Shown here: in pieces, positions 35,201 through 48,618 of the stretch
How the letters are laid out: each line of letters begins with the position of its first letter
Numbering within the stretch: the first letter of the stretch is position 1
Assembly (NCBI RefSeq): GCF_009870125.1
Contig: NC_046680.1
Span: forward strand, 22,215,501 to 22,279,500
From: Drosophila pseudoobscura
Lineage: Eukaryota; Arthropoda; Insecta; Diptera; Drosophilidae
Length of the DNA stretch: 64,000 nt
Reading direction: 5' to 3'
The notes under the pieces: model-generated
Seen by the model: the letters and a program-made list of their open reading frames with translations, nothing else
The model's database searches: none
Told to the model about the DNA's origin: nothing
Position numbers and translations under genes: made by a program

Positions 35201-38200
35201 TCCCCACAGATTTGAAATCCCAATTAAGTACTTTTCATCGAATGGAAATCCACTCTACTCTGACTACTCTCTCTCTTTGCCACAGACGTATGCCCTCCCC
35301 AAGATTACAATTTGGAGTTAAAAACAAGACTTACCATCCCTCCACCTTTTCCTTTTCCATTCCTCCTGCCTGTCTTTCATTGTTAAACCCCTTCGAGAGC
35401 TCACCGGCTCGGTATTGTTTAAACCACATTTTCCATTGCCGTTTCATTGTTGGGAAATGGGTGTCGACGAGTATCCGTACACATATATCGTTTTTTTCTT
35501 GAATTTTTTCCAGCTTTCTACTATTTTTCATTTTCAATAGGATCCTCCCAAGGTGTAGTTTTGAGAATGGGAATGGAACTGAGGCTGAAGTAAAAGCCGC
35601 GTCAGAATAATGTGTAAATGCAGCCCACGCAATTTCATTTCACCTGTCAGCTCAATGTTCCATTTTTTCCCTCCTTTTTACGTAGCTAAAACATAGACAT
35701 TCGTACACATACTTACAGCATACATATAGGTCTGCTTATATATAAACAAAAAAATGTTTCTCTCGTTTTCTGTATATTTTTGGGGAGGTCCAAAGTTTTT
35801 TGGAAGCTGGCTAAGCTGTCGGCTCTGGTGTCTGCTCTGCTGTGACAAATTGCGTTAATGCCAAGTTAAGCTGGTCAGAAGAGTGGTTGGGGAAGGGGAG
35901 AGGAAAGTACTGTGCTGTCTGGGCTAGCTCCTTTTACCGTTCCTCGCCTCATATTCCCCTGGCGCAGATGCTGGTCCTTGGATGCAGTTAATTATTGTTG
36001 CATCTATTTAGCCCTGCTGTGTGGCCCTGAAATGTGTGCTATGCCTTTTGCCACGCTCTAAGCCGAGCTTAAATTTAATTGAAACTAAAGCAAGAGTAAC
36101 TCACACACTACACTACACTCTACCAAAAGTGAAATATTAAATTATGTGTAAGCTGAAGACCAAGCAAAGTGTAGATGCCACAATGCAGGTGGATCCCTGT
36201 TGCTGGCATAGCTCTCGTGTACAACCTCAAATCCACAAGTATTGGCACTCCTCTCAGTTATGTCTACATATTCCTGGCACACATTCGCTCTCCTATCACA
36301 TCCCCATATCCACATATCCAGGCACATGCCATGCACACAGCTGCCACTTGATTAGCCCGTAGAGGCTGCCAAGACCAGAGTCAGAGCAAGATCCAGGGTC
36401 AGAGCCAGAAGAGGAAACAATTTCTTTTTCATACGAGTATGCCGCCACATGTGCTGTCAACAATATTTTGACTTTGTCAGCAACACGAATCCAGGACTTG
36501 TCGATGTACCAACCAGCAGAAAATAGAAGAATTAAAAAGGCATTTGTGCCGAAAATTAAACCGACTTTTCCCTTAAGCAAGGCTTTCTATCTATGTACTC
36601 TACCCACAAGTGGAAACCTCCCCAATTTAATTCAATTTATTATCTCCTACTGGGTCTGGTCTGTGGGCGTGCGTATGAGGGGCAACTCAATGAAGTAGAC
36701 AACAAAATAGGCTACAATTTTGATGCTCACCCAAGTGAGTATCGGGTTCGACGAGCACCATCAAGGGGCTCTAAAATGGTTTGATAGAGATGGGTTGGGG
36801 TGGAATGCTAGAAACCAGGAGCCTCTCCTTTTGCAAATTTTGACAGCACAGAGTCAGCGCCATTGCCAGTTGTAGAGAGCCTTCATCCGAGTACATACTC
36901 GCTTGTATAAGGCACGCGACGCGAAGTATGACACCCCCCGAGTCATATTTGATGGATGGCATCGCTGATATGCTAACATGCTGGCAGCCAAGGACACACG
37001 GTCGCAGGGTTCACGGGACAGGACGATGGCATGCCTTTGATGTCGAGCACTCACATCCCATCGCACAATGGGACAACCGGGTCGCAGCGGGCGTCTTCTA
37101 AGGGCGGAGGCACAAACAGTGATAGGGGCTCGAAACTCAATGATTGGAAATGGGTTGCACTCACAAGGAATTGGAGAGAAAGCTATCATTCTCCTACATA
37201 TATGTAGCTACGGAAATATCTTACCGTTTAATGGGCTAATGTCTTCGATGAAACGAAAGGCAATTTCCCTGTCTTTAAAGCTGACTGAAATAAAATTCTA
37301 TTTTATGTTAGCCATGCTCCGGAAATGAAACACAAAACAGGATGGATGGTAAGAAATGGGGCAAGGGGAAGGTTTATACCGGTTTTTTTTTTTATTTTAT
37401 GTAGCGCCATATAAATACGGTTCGCTTCAGAGTCTCGTGTACAAGTACGCATACCCGTACTTGAGGTCCCTCCGCATTACGTTTATGGCTGCCTAAATTA
37501 AACACAAGGAGCCGAAGCCGACGACGAAGTAAGAGCGGAGCCCAGCGATGGCGAAGTGGCAGAGTGGAAGAGTGGCAGTCAGTCCCTGCCCCTAGGGGTA
37601 GCCGGGGACCGGGGAGCGCGCAAGGGGAAATTGCTACAAGTTGCTTTATTTTATGCGCATATTTGCGCATATTACTCATACGCCCGGCTGGCGTATATCT
37701 TCATTTACGGCAAACGTCTTTGGCTGGAACTGAGCGGAGTCGTATACTTTTATTTTATTAAATTTTCATTTCATTTCGCATGTTAGACAGTGCCGTACAT
37801 TACACGCTCAACATGTTGCATGCCATGCTATTTTCGAGAGACTTGCTCCCTCTAAGCGGCAGGACGACGGAGTCATCTCTCATTAAAAATAATTGAAAGA
37901 AACATTTTCCCGCTGATGCGTTGATTGCCAATGAAAAAAGCGCACAGATGCTGGAGATTTACAGGCTCGGATGGGGATTTCCCATTTCTTGGACTGCTTC
38001 CGTCCGTCCGTCCCTGATTTATGCTACTCAATTCCCCATCCCAACCTCCATACGAATCCGAATCCGCACCGGAGTATGATTACGAGTACGAGTATGAATG
38101 GCAAAGTGAATAAGCGAAACTGCGAGAAGCAGTCGCTGGTGGGCTTACCATTTTGTATCCACTAGGATATCTGGCTCAAAGCTGTTTCCGATTCCCAGTG

Positions 38201-40423
38201 GGTAAGGTCATGCCATGACCTGGCCTCTCCTGCCCTGCCCTGCCCTGCTTTGCCCTCCTCTGTGCTGTGTGGAGTATCGCACAAATGGTTTATTGATGAG
38301 CTATTCTGTTCGGTGAGCTGGCAGAAGTTGCAAAGTTTTCAGTTTGTGGCAGGGGGACCATTCAGTTTTAGGCTCACTTTGTGACTTGGAGCGTGACGGG
38401 GACCATTGGGGCTGCTCTCCGGTGCCCCTAATGAGACAAGCTATGTGCTTTGTATTCAATGCGCAAGTAGTCTCAAGTAGAGCCATCTCACAGAAATGCA
38501 CCGCTTTACCTGCTTCTTACCCTTGACAAGACCAGAACTCTCTCCAACTTCTGGCAACTTTGAAGCCAGAGCTCAAAAAGCATCGGGCCAGGACTGGTTC
38601 CAGCCATTTTTGGTCTTGTCGTGCATACTTTTAAGTTGCAGCTGCCTTTCATTCATTTCCACGCAGGAGCTCAAATTTCATTAGTGCCCAACTTTAAATT
38701 GTGGCACATGCGTGGCATGCGTGGCAATCCTGCCTCGCGTGCTCATCCTTCTGCCACTTAGCCTGCCCCTCGCTGTCGCTGCCTCTGCTGATGTCGCACT
38801 TGTCACATAAATGTGCTTAATCTTTTACACCGGCAAAGCCCAGCCAAGGAGCCACGGAGCCATCCAGGCAGTGGAGGGAAAACACACCACACATTCGATG
38901 TGGCTGGGAGTCAGCAATATTTTGGCGCGGTACGGAAATCTCTCAAGGAAATTAATAAAATGAAAATGCATGGCAGTTGAAACCCTACGAAGATACGGGA
39001 TTGAAACGAAAACCTGTTTGTTGCCTCCCAATATAATATTTCTTGAAAAAATATCTATCTTTCTCAGTCAGTTCTTTTGCAAGAGGTTTATCTCTGAAAA
39101 CATTACTTCCTTGGAAATAAATTCGATACAGGATGAGAGAAAGTAAACATGGATTTAAAGAGATTCGTAAATTAGATTTTTCAAAGGCAAACTGTATTAT
39201 TTTTTCCTACTCATTCATTCAGATTCTTTCCAAATAGATAGTCCCAGATTAATTCATCCTCTACTAAAAATAATATCATTTACATCCAGCCAAAACCCAT
39301 ATCTCTGTTTCCCCCAGCATTAACTCTGTAATTCTCTGCTTGTTATGTCAATATTTCCTTCTCTATTTCCTTCCGCAAAGTTTTACTGCACTTATCGCCC
39401 ATGGTGCTGCAGAGCAGCAGCCGCCACAGAGAGGCAGGCTGCCCCGCAGCGGTGACGGTGGCTGTGACGGTGGCGTGTGTAGAACACCAGGACTTGTCTA
39501 ACATATCAAATTTGTAGCTACGCATATCCTTGTGCGCCTCAACATGTCAACTGGCAGCAAGGAGGAAAGTTTTTAGCCTCTGCCGCCTGTAGTTTGGCAA
39601 AGAACTTTAATTTGTGCATTACTGGAGCTGCCACAAGGCGAGGTGGCATCATGCGGGGCGGCGAGATCCGGAGGCGGTATCCACAAACTTTGCCATGTAC
39701 AAGTTTACACCAAGCTATGGCTGTGGCTGTGCCTCCGACAGAGAGCTACTCCTCTCTTTAAGTTGCTCGTAATACAACTCATTAAATTTAGAAAATACGA
39801 GGCACTCGCGGCCCAAGTTGGGCCAAAGAAAAGTTTCGTTTCTTCCTGAGCCCCGGCATCCGTTGACATCTCCATCTCCATTTACAGAGCAAGCCATAAA
39901 CTTGGCCAAGATACGGGGGCACGGACATGGTTCTGGCTAAGACACCAAAGCTGCCAAAGGCACTGCCGTGCCCTGAAATTTAAGTTTTCCCTTTTGCAGT
40001 TTAATTGCAACGGATGTTGGCGTGTAAATTATTTTGTCTTGCTGCCGCCTCGCCGGCCTCATTTTCTGTGCTAATGAGCAACTTATTAAAACTTTTACCA
40101 ACCTTTCTCCTTCCCGACCACCCACGCCGATCCGGTCCAAAACCCTTGAACCCTGTCCTGATGCCAGAATGAACCTGGACTTTGGCAAGACAAGATGGCA
40201 ATGGGGTTGAAACAGAAATAACAGATACAATTGGCATTGCCAATTGAAAACAAAGCAAATTGAAAGCCGAAGCCAGCAAATAATTTGTACAATCAGCGTG
40301 CAAAAATACTCTTAACCATGGAAAAACTTAAATTTCCGCCCGCCATGAAATGCTTTTCCGTACACCTAAGAATGGCTTAAAAAAAGAACACCAAGCGGAA
40401 GTTTGCTCAAGGCGCGCTCCAGA

Positions 40424-40618
40424 ATGAATGAAACAAAGCTCTGCTGCTGCGGAGACTCGCAGAACATTATTGATCGACTAGGTGTTGTGCTGTTAATCAA
40501 TGCAATACTGTTCGTTTCATGGTACCTAAGGATAGGAAACTGCAAAGAAATAATAGAAAGCAGATACTTTTGTGTATTTTCTGTTGTTTTCAATCTACTC
40601 AGAAATCAGAAAAAATGA
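40424..40618 (+). other. Possible small ORF with one membrane segment
   Basis: A 64-codon ATG-started frame inside the large intron. It encodes a cysteine triplet and one hydrophobic stretch (LGVVLLINAILFVSWYL) near residues 27–43. There is no family match from memory. It may be chance. Confidence 0.15.
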
Positions 40619-43600
40619 ATCGTTTTCTAATCTTAACGGCTTGGGCATGTCTCAATTGAGAAACTCTTAATCTGGAAATATGATCCGCAAACTATTTGAC
40701 TATCCTTAATCCCCTTCCTTGCTTACAGCAGTGCCCAATACTTTCGCCACCCTTCGCCTTCATCCATTATAATCTTTGTTAGGGGATGTGGCCCCTGCGC
40801 TGCAGCCCCTGAGTGGTTGTCGATGGGGGTGGGGGTGAGTGGGCTCTTTGAGTGCTCAGACAATCGTGTTGAAGCTTTGATTTTCAAGCTTATGCTGGAA
40901 TCGAGTGCCTCCTCTGGCCTGCTCTGTCCTCTGCAGCATACTTATAAGGCGGGTAATTAAGTTGAAGTGCCCAGAGATATACACATACAAAGCAGAGGCA
41001 CAAACACAAAGACAATTTGCCTAAGTAATGAGTGAGTCGATGCCTGAGTGACGGGCCGACTGAGTGACTGACTGAATGCCGGACGAACTGATGGACCGAC
41101 CGACTGGCAAAAGTGTTGAAATGTCTGTGGCAGCACTTAATTAATTAACGTCGAACGAAATGAGAAAAGTTTCTGTGCCGGCTCAGGGCTCCGTGCTCCG
41201 TGCTCTGTGCTCCGTGCTCCTTGCCCCCAGCTCCCGGTCTGAAGGCTCTGGAAAACTTGGCAGCTATTTGTTAAGTTGCAGCCGTTCAATATTTGTCATT
41301 GAACTCATTAAGCAAATTAATAGACAAAGTTGCCAATTGCTGACAATGGCGGCAGCCAGCCAAGAACCCAAGCAGCCAAGCACTTTTATTTACTGAGCAA
41401 GCTGGAAAGCCAAGCTAGGATGAGGGTCACCTAACAGAACCTATCCCAACCCAAGCCGGGAGCCGGAGCGCTGCTTTGGATACTGTTGGAGGTGGAGAAT
41501 TGTGGTGGCAATAAAATGGCACGCAATAAAAAACCCCAAAGTCAACAAACGATTTCACGAAGGAAGCCAGTCCCTGTACCAGTGCCAGTGCCAGAAATCG
41601 ATTATGGACGCCTCAAGTAAGCGCCCAAGGAATCGACGACCCAGTCTCTCTGCCACGTTTTCGATTCCGCCATACGACATTCGCCACCTGATGCCCGTTG
41701 CTCTACGAGTGGGTTGCCCCGTGCTCCCCTATGCCACATCTCCGCGACCCATTTATCTCCTCGCCTCTGCTCTACTCTGCTTTCCTAGCCCGTGGCTGCG
41801 AAATTGCCAACGTTGCAGCTCAAAAGCGGAAGTGATTTTCCGGCGTGTACGTGTCTCTCCCTCTTCTCTTCAGATGTGTTCGTGGGGGAGTGTGTGTGTG
41901 TTTGTGCGTAAATGGTTACTTTTATGTGTATGCTAGAAGGCATGCTACCGAATTCCAAAGAAATACTAGATATATCATCAAAATACCATGCTAAAACCAA
42001 TACGCATAGATTGGGAAAGATTTGATTGATTAAATAACAAAGAATTGAAAATATTTAAGACTAAAATAAATAATTAATAAATAGAAATTTATATTTTTCA
42101 TATAACATTGTAATATCCTAAGAATTATATACTGATTAAATACCGAAATATGGGGAATATCGAAGGACTTTTCACCTATATTTTTCACAGTGAAATCCCC
42201 CCAATTGGCTTTTTTCGCCCACCTTCGACGAATCCTATTCGCGCACCCTACAGATGGGGTACTCGGTGCTCGGAAGTAGTGCAAAATGTGGAACGTGCAA
42301 CGGAAAACGGGGTGGCAGTGAAGGATTTTATGACCCTTGATAGTGGCAAGCGATTTGTTGCGTGCATTGGTCCTCGCTGCCACTGCCACTGCAACTGCCA
42401 CAGCATTTTCAATTTCGCAGCGCGCACTTCTGGCAGCTTTGAATAATGCAATGGCGACTCCTACTCGCATTTGACTTCAGTTAGCGTATTCTGGCAGCTT
42501 ATTAAGGCAGCCCGTGCAACTCATACACCGCCAAGGATCCCGATTCTACGAGGGGGCCACGACTATGCTGCTGAACGTTTGTTAAATTTTTCCTTATTTT
42601 CTTTTCTAATTTTCAAACACGAGTGCGCCATTTGAGGGAAGCGAAGCCATCTCCATGGCACCACTCACCATCGCCATCGCCATCACAATCGCGTGGCATG
42701 TGCAGCAAGTTGACAAATATACAGCACGTGCCCTGGCTTGCTCAAAGGGCGGTTCCTCCGGTTGGACCCGCCGATTTATGTGTCATCTTTGCAGACAGAC
42801 GATGGCAGCTCTGTAGCAAATTTGATTTTTCATGTGCAATTGAGAACTATGAAGATTTCATGAAGTTGAACGAAATGCAATGATGTGGAAAACTAATGAA
42901 TGGAGAATATGTCGTATTCTGAACAATCATTTGATTACTTGACAGTCTGTTTTATTCCTCGTACCGAATTTAAAGAATGCACAAAAAATATGGGGTACCG
43001 TCCATTCTATCGATCCTTATATAAATATATCAATGAATATTCCATATCCTTGCGTAAATCATAAGATCACACCCTGAGCTATTTGTAAAAAATGCCTCTG
43101 TGTATGCACGTTCGTATTTATTCAGAGCCATCGACTCTCGAAAATCGTTTAATTTTCATTAACGGTGAAGAGGATTTTCATTTCGAACTTAATGTGCCGT
43201 GTCGGGCGAAGCTTTTCCCATTTCCATCCTCCGCATTCTCCTTCGCATCTGCATCTGCCTGGGCATTGTTTTTTTTTTGGCCTACGATTGTTTTAAAGCG
43301 TGAATAAAGGGCAAATTGATGCATTTTTAAGCGCTTCTGTGAGGCACTCATTTTGAACAGTTTACCTGGGGCCAGGAAATAAAGGGGTTCTTTTTTATTT
43401 TGTATTTTAAAGTCACCACAGACCAGTAACAAGCGTAGCAGTCCGAAAAGAGAGGAGGAACAAAGCAGGCAGACCCCGGGAGCCCCTGGGGCAGAGCCCG
43501 TGGTTGCAACTGCAGCCGCTTCAATTTCAAAAGCATCTGCTGATGTGGCTCCCAGCCCTGCTCGAGGCTCTGTTCCGGGTGTGGGTTATGGTGCTGTGGT

Positions 43601-44620
43601 GGCCATTGGCCATTGGCCATTGGGTACTACCTCCTTTCTCTTGTTCTCCTCTGCGCCATTTCTCTTTTGTTCAAGTATTCTTTGGAGTTTTCCCTGAGAT
43701 TTCCCCTTAGTGATTTACCGAGCAACCTTGAAGCCAGCTTCAGCGTTTGATTAGCTCGCTTCCTCCCCAAAAATCTCTCTGTGGATGGCTTACTTGCTGC
43801 GTATTAAGCATACGCCTTGTTGTGCACAAATATTTGGAATATCTGGCATTTAAAATGGACAGAGTGTATTAATTAGAACTGAGAAACAACCGCACAAAAA
43901 ATCGCAAAGCACCATGGTCTGGGGCCTCGATTGCCATTTGGGCAAATGATAAACTAACTAACGAATTTTATTTATGGCCTTCGGATGACAAATCCACCAT
44001 ATGCCACACGTGGTAGTTGCTGGCAGACTGCTGCAGTTGCAGTTGCAAACATCCCGTTGCGGTTGCAGCAGTGGTAAAATGTCAGTGCGATAAGATATAT
44101 ATATATACATAGATGTATATGTAGATGTATTTAAACAGGGAATCCCCATAAAGAGATAAAACTGGAAAAATCCAGACATGCATATCACTAGAAGATAAAC
44201 CTATCAAACTATCTTCAAGGAAAGGGGAATATAATAGAATGCATTTATCATCCTTAAATGGTCCACCTTAGTGAGGTGTCACTGTGTTTGTGTGTGTGCT
44301 AAATATGCCACAATAAAAACGTCAAAAGCAATTCCATGTTAATTTAACGCTCGTTTATTTTGACCAAATTAAGCGTGTTAACAACGACCGTCAACTTAAT
44401 GAGAAACACTTCGGCCTGGACTCGATAAAGGTGTATGCGGGCGGGATAGTAAAGCGAAATCTAAATCATGGCCAAACAATTTGCACGATTTTAATTGCGA
44501 TTTTCAATTAAAGTGCGACACGGAAAACCAATTTGCAATTGGCTCTCGCTCCGAGAATCTCAGTGTCCTTCTCTCTGTTTTCCGCTTTAACTCAATCGTC
44601 TCATTCATCTTTCGTTGCAG

Positions 44621-45154
44621 ATATTGCTTTATCCTGAAGAGGGCTGGGCGCGCACCGCCTCGTCCAGCTACTGGACTATCACGCCCTGCTGGTGGCAGCC
44701 CAATCGGTGCCGCATTGTCGAGTTCTCCGGCACCCAGCGTAGGGCGACAAAGGCACAAATGCTGCCACTGGAGCAGCAGGGTTCCCTGCTGATTGCCGGA
44801 CACTTTGGCAGGAGCACGCCAGTGGCGTCGGCATCGGCAGCAGCAGCAGCATCCGGAACTGTGGCTGCCACTCCAACATCTGCTGGATCTGGAGCAGGAG
44901 CAACAACCACTGCGGCGGCAACAACAGGCTCTCGGAGCAGGTCTAAGGGCTGTGACAAGTCACAGCCTGCGCGGAACGACGAGTTCAAGCTGTATCTGAC
45001 GTCGAACATCTCGATGGAGGACTACAACATGGGTTACTGCCTCACGGGCTTTGTGGAGAGGCGCTGCCAGCTGACAAACACCTTTCAGATGACTCACTTT
45101 GCCGTCATCAAGCGGCAGTGGCCGCCGTCGCCGTCCAATCTGAGCAAATCGTAA
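44621..45154 (+). CDS. Unrecognised protein, exon 2 of 2
   Basis: Final coding exon, 177 residues and a TAA stop at 45152–45154. It opens [20 protein letters not shown], followed by a Trp/Cys-rich [16 protein letters not shown] central Ala/Thr/Gly-rich low-complexity linker (from about 45 to 110 of the exon) leads to a second well-formed block, [20 protein letters not shown] and [20 protein letters not shown]. Codon third positions are G/C-rich in both blocks, unlike the flanking DNA, which supports real coding. The acceptor is a clean pyrimidine-rich TTGCAG. The stop overlaps a possible donor (ATC then GTAAGA), so an alternative longer C-terminus is conceivable. AATAAA hexamers at 45615–45620 and 46495–46500 could end the transcript. 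Confidence 0.75.
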   Translation: MLLYPEEGWARTASSSYWTITPCWWQPNRCRIVEFSGTQRRATKAQMLPLEQQGSLLIAGHFGRSTPVASASAAAAASGTVAATPTSAGSGAGATTTAAATTGSRSRSKGCDKSQPARNDEFKLYLTSNISMEDYNMGYCLTGFVERRCQLTNTFQMTHFAVIKRQWPPSPSNLSKS

Positions 45155-45614
45155 GATAACCTGGCTCCAACTGCAATTCCAACCTTTACAACCCCCCACA
45201 CATTTGTGATTGTGATCCGGTCTTTGGTTTAGATTTGATCCCGATTTTTGTAAAATTTTTAGCAATTAAGTAGTGTGAAATAATTGTTGTGCAATCTCAA
45301 ATCGAAATCAAAAGAAATACACCTTCAGGCAGTGCCCTGAACACGATGATAGATTAAACTCTTTGGCTATAAAGGAACCTAATTCTAGTGAAAGAGAAAA
45401 CTTAGATGAGCTCAAGCTTACGCAGCGGGAGTATATTTAGCCTATATTTAAGGGACGACTGGAACTTCGCTTCTGTGGGTATTTAGTGAGTAAATTGTAT
45501 TTTTATCTAAATGTTCTAGAGAAATGCCAGCAAAAACTTAGCAGAAACCCCAAACCGAAACCAAAACCGAGAAAAAAACTCTATGTGTGCTTTCAGTGTT
45601 GTGTACTACAAAAA

Positions 45615-45620
45615 AATAAA
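45615..45620 (+). promoter_or_regulatory. Candidate poly(A) signal of the unrecognised gene
   Basis: AATAAA, about 460 nt after the TAA stop. It is the first canonical hexamer on the plus strand that I found. Confidence 0.4.
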
Positions 45621-45882
45621 TATATAAAAAAACGCATGAAAAACGAACTGTTAAATGCCAAATGAAACTAAACCGCTTAGCCAACACACACAAACACACA
45701 CACACGCATAGTAGTAGCAGCAGCACACTCATACAGTTGCAGCACTTGAGCTTGGGCAGCTACTTAATTCCTCAAAAAAGTGCAACAAATTGAAACTTGT
45801 GCTTGTCGAAGCATGTGATTGTGAGTGCTCCACTAGGGGCACGGCACCTAAGTGTGCAAGTGTGCAAGTGCGCTGGTGTGCT

Positions 45883-45904
45883 TGTGTGTGTGTGTGTGTG
45901 TGTG
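45883..45904. repeat. (TG)n microsatellite
   Basis: Eleven uninterrupted TG units. Confidence 0.9.
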
Positions 45905-46637
45905 TATGTGCTTGATGGCTGGGTACTCCCTCTCTCTTCTACGACATACATACACACTCTTATATGTACTTAAACGGCCATGTTTGCGCAACTTATTGCC
46001 TTTAAGCTTTAAAATATAAGCAAAGACAGGAGCAAAAAAGCCAACAGCTTGAAGGGATGGCATCAGCCACTAGGCAGCGGGAAATGATTGTATTCACTCT
46101 GTGGGGTAACTGCTTGAAAATTCAACTCCAACTTACATGGAATTCCATATCCATATAGTATCCCCCCCACAAAGGTGCTGCTGCTTCTGTTGCTGCTGAG
46201 TGGCTGGCATCAGTCCTTCGGAAGTCCAGTCCAATGTTTGCACTGTCACACACTTTCTAAGCTTAGCTAGCTCTACGAGTAACTATCTCATCCCAATCAC
46301 CGACCCACTCACCACTGACCCTACTCTCACTTGTGCTGTCGCTCTGTCCCCTCATCCACTCACTTTTGAGCATAATACGCAACGTATATCAACAATTCGT
46401 CCAATAATTGGAGTCTTTTGGCGCACAAATTGCCAAGAGAACAATTGGCAAGGCCAAAGCTCCAGTTGCCAAAGAACCCTAAGTGTTAAAAACAAATAAA
46501 CGAAAACCAAAGCTAATTAAAAACCAAAACACTGTATGTAGTTTAAGGAATACATAGTTTAAAAGTCGAATATTTACAACTAGAGTTTATGAAATCTATA
46601 TATTGTATGTGTGTAGGCTGAACCTTTTTGCGAGAAC

Positions 46638-46676
46638 TATATATGTATATGTATATGTATATGTGTATATGTGTGT
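46638..46676. repeat. TATATG repeat
   Basis: TATATG units grading into TGTGTA, similar to the array at 19086. Confidence 0.85.
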
Positions 46677-47928
46677 ATTTATATATAATTGTATTCCATA
46701 TACAATAACATTTTTGCTGTAGTTTGCATAGCTCGCTTTTAGGCGCTTTACACGCAAGCGACAAATGGGGAAAAAACTCTTCTTAAAATCCCCCCATGGA
46801 TATCCGATAATTTTGCTTCAGACACTCCGACGCCCCCGCCACTTCAATCCTCATCTAATTGATATTTACGTGTCAGGTACCTGCCAGATTCATCCAGAAC
46901 ATTTACATAGGAATACGAATATTAAACAATGCATTATGTGCAAATATTTGAGTCCATTTTGATTAGCAAATACACCGAGAAACTGAGAATTACTCTATTG
47001 TTCTATATATTTATTGCATATGGATAGATTCTAGACTCTAGTACTATGCTCTGTGTGGTGTGTCCCTCTCTGTGTGTAGCATGCATTTCTGCGCTTTAGC
47101 TCGAAACAGAAAACAGAACAGACCCTGGCTTAAAGCTGAAACCCCCCAAATGAAAATGAAATATATAATAAACACAAGAACACGCAATGAGCTTCTTTTG
47201 TAGAAATTAAACAAAAAACTAATTGATATTTAACATTCGTAAGCTGCAGATACATGAAAAACCAAAAACCAATTAGGCCATCTACATACGTGAGCAAATC
47301 GCAAAGGGCTTAAAATTAATTCATTAACATTAAGCTTGTATTTAAATAAGCGATGTGGAAACCCACATATAGATTGTAGCAGAAATATGTATGTACGAGT
47401 ATGACGATAAAATTGGTAGACAAACAAAATTGCGAAAATATAAATCAAATCAAAGGGAAATCGATTGGAAAATGAAAATAAAAATGCAAATTTAAATCAA
47501 AAATGTTGACATTGATGCAAAAGTATGAATCAAATAAAAAACGCGCCAACAAATGCAATTTGAGTCTGCGGTGGAAATGTATATTCAAGGTAAATACTTG
47601 GCCACCGGAGAGTAATTCTGCTCCTGAGTGGAGTGGACAATGAGGCAGAACTCAAAATACAGAGATTATACCGAATACTGAAAATCAAAACATAGAAAAT
47701 AAAGAAAGAAAGCTGACAACAAATCGATGAACGCTTATTACTGCTTTTGAAATTGATTTTACAGGGAGTAGAAAAGGGTGAGTTCAAAGCTTGAAAGTTG
47801 TCTTCACGGGGGACATCTTGGATACAATACTCAATATTATTTCAGAGTAGAACGTGCCACACCACATACTCCTCTACACACTGTGTACTCTGCTGCCTTC
47901 ACAATTTGCCAGAGAATCAAAGGGAGAT

Positions 47929-48618
47929 CTAACCCCTGAAGTGGGGCAAGCCATTAACTTTTACCATTGCGCGAGATTCACGCTTCACTCTTGTTTCGTT
48001 AGCCAAGTCAAGGGGAAGAATGCTGCTTTGCAGCGACTTCTTCGCACCGATACCCACACTCACACCTGCACCGGCAGCCGTTGTGCCGGTGGCATAAATC
48101 GCGCCATGAGTCTCTACTTTCAACAAAGATGTAAGCCAAGTTAATTGCTTTTTGTTGCCTTTTTTCCAGCTACTCTCAGCCGCTCCACCCTGCCTTTGCC
48201 AGCGAATGTCAACAATGAAACTAACGTCAGCCTGCTCCAGCTCCTGCTCCTGTCCATGTCTCTGGGCATATCCCTGACCCCGTACCTGTCGGGCACCTAG
48301 CCCACCTTCTAGCTCTCTCTCTCTCTCTCGTTGCCCGTGCTCGTGCTTATTTGAACAGCTCTTCACAAACGAGAACTTGGCAACATGGAAGCATTTACCA
48401 GAAGCGTTTCGCACAACCATTTTGTTGCCTTGGCAGACAAACGGCTCAGGCCCTTGGTGGCTCTTCAGAAAGGCATGGCCTAGCATTAAAGCGGGGGAAA
48501 TTCCAGAGCAACCAACGTCAAGGAGAACTGAGTCAAATCCAGAAATGGAAATGGTAAATTCTTGAGGTGCAAATGGAAAATATTCAGCAAGAAACAGAAG
48601 GCCAGAAGAGAAGGTCAT
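47929..48618 (-). other. Long unexplained open frame
   Basis: A 229-codon frame with an ATG at 48618. The middle is a RERERE stretch from a CT repeat (48313–48329). No domain is recognised, and third-codon positions are not G/C-rich as they are in the real genes of this window. Most likely chance. Confidence 0.12.
48313..48329. repeat. (CT)n microsatellite
   Basis: Uninterrupted CT tract of 17 bases. Confidence 0.9.

Larger units (their letters stand above)
30879..44620. other. 13.7 kb intron of the unrecognised gene
   Basis: Inferred from the phase-0 donor at 30879 and the TTTCGTTGCAG acceptor ending at 44620. No additional exon is evident. It contains a TCCTGG hexamer array at 32265–32288, a 207-codon ATG-started minus-strand frame at 31559–32182 and a small frame at 40424–40618, neither with a recognisable product. 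The rest is ordinary A/T-rich, repeat-bearing non-coding DNA. Confidence 0.55.
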
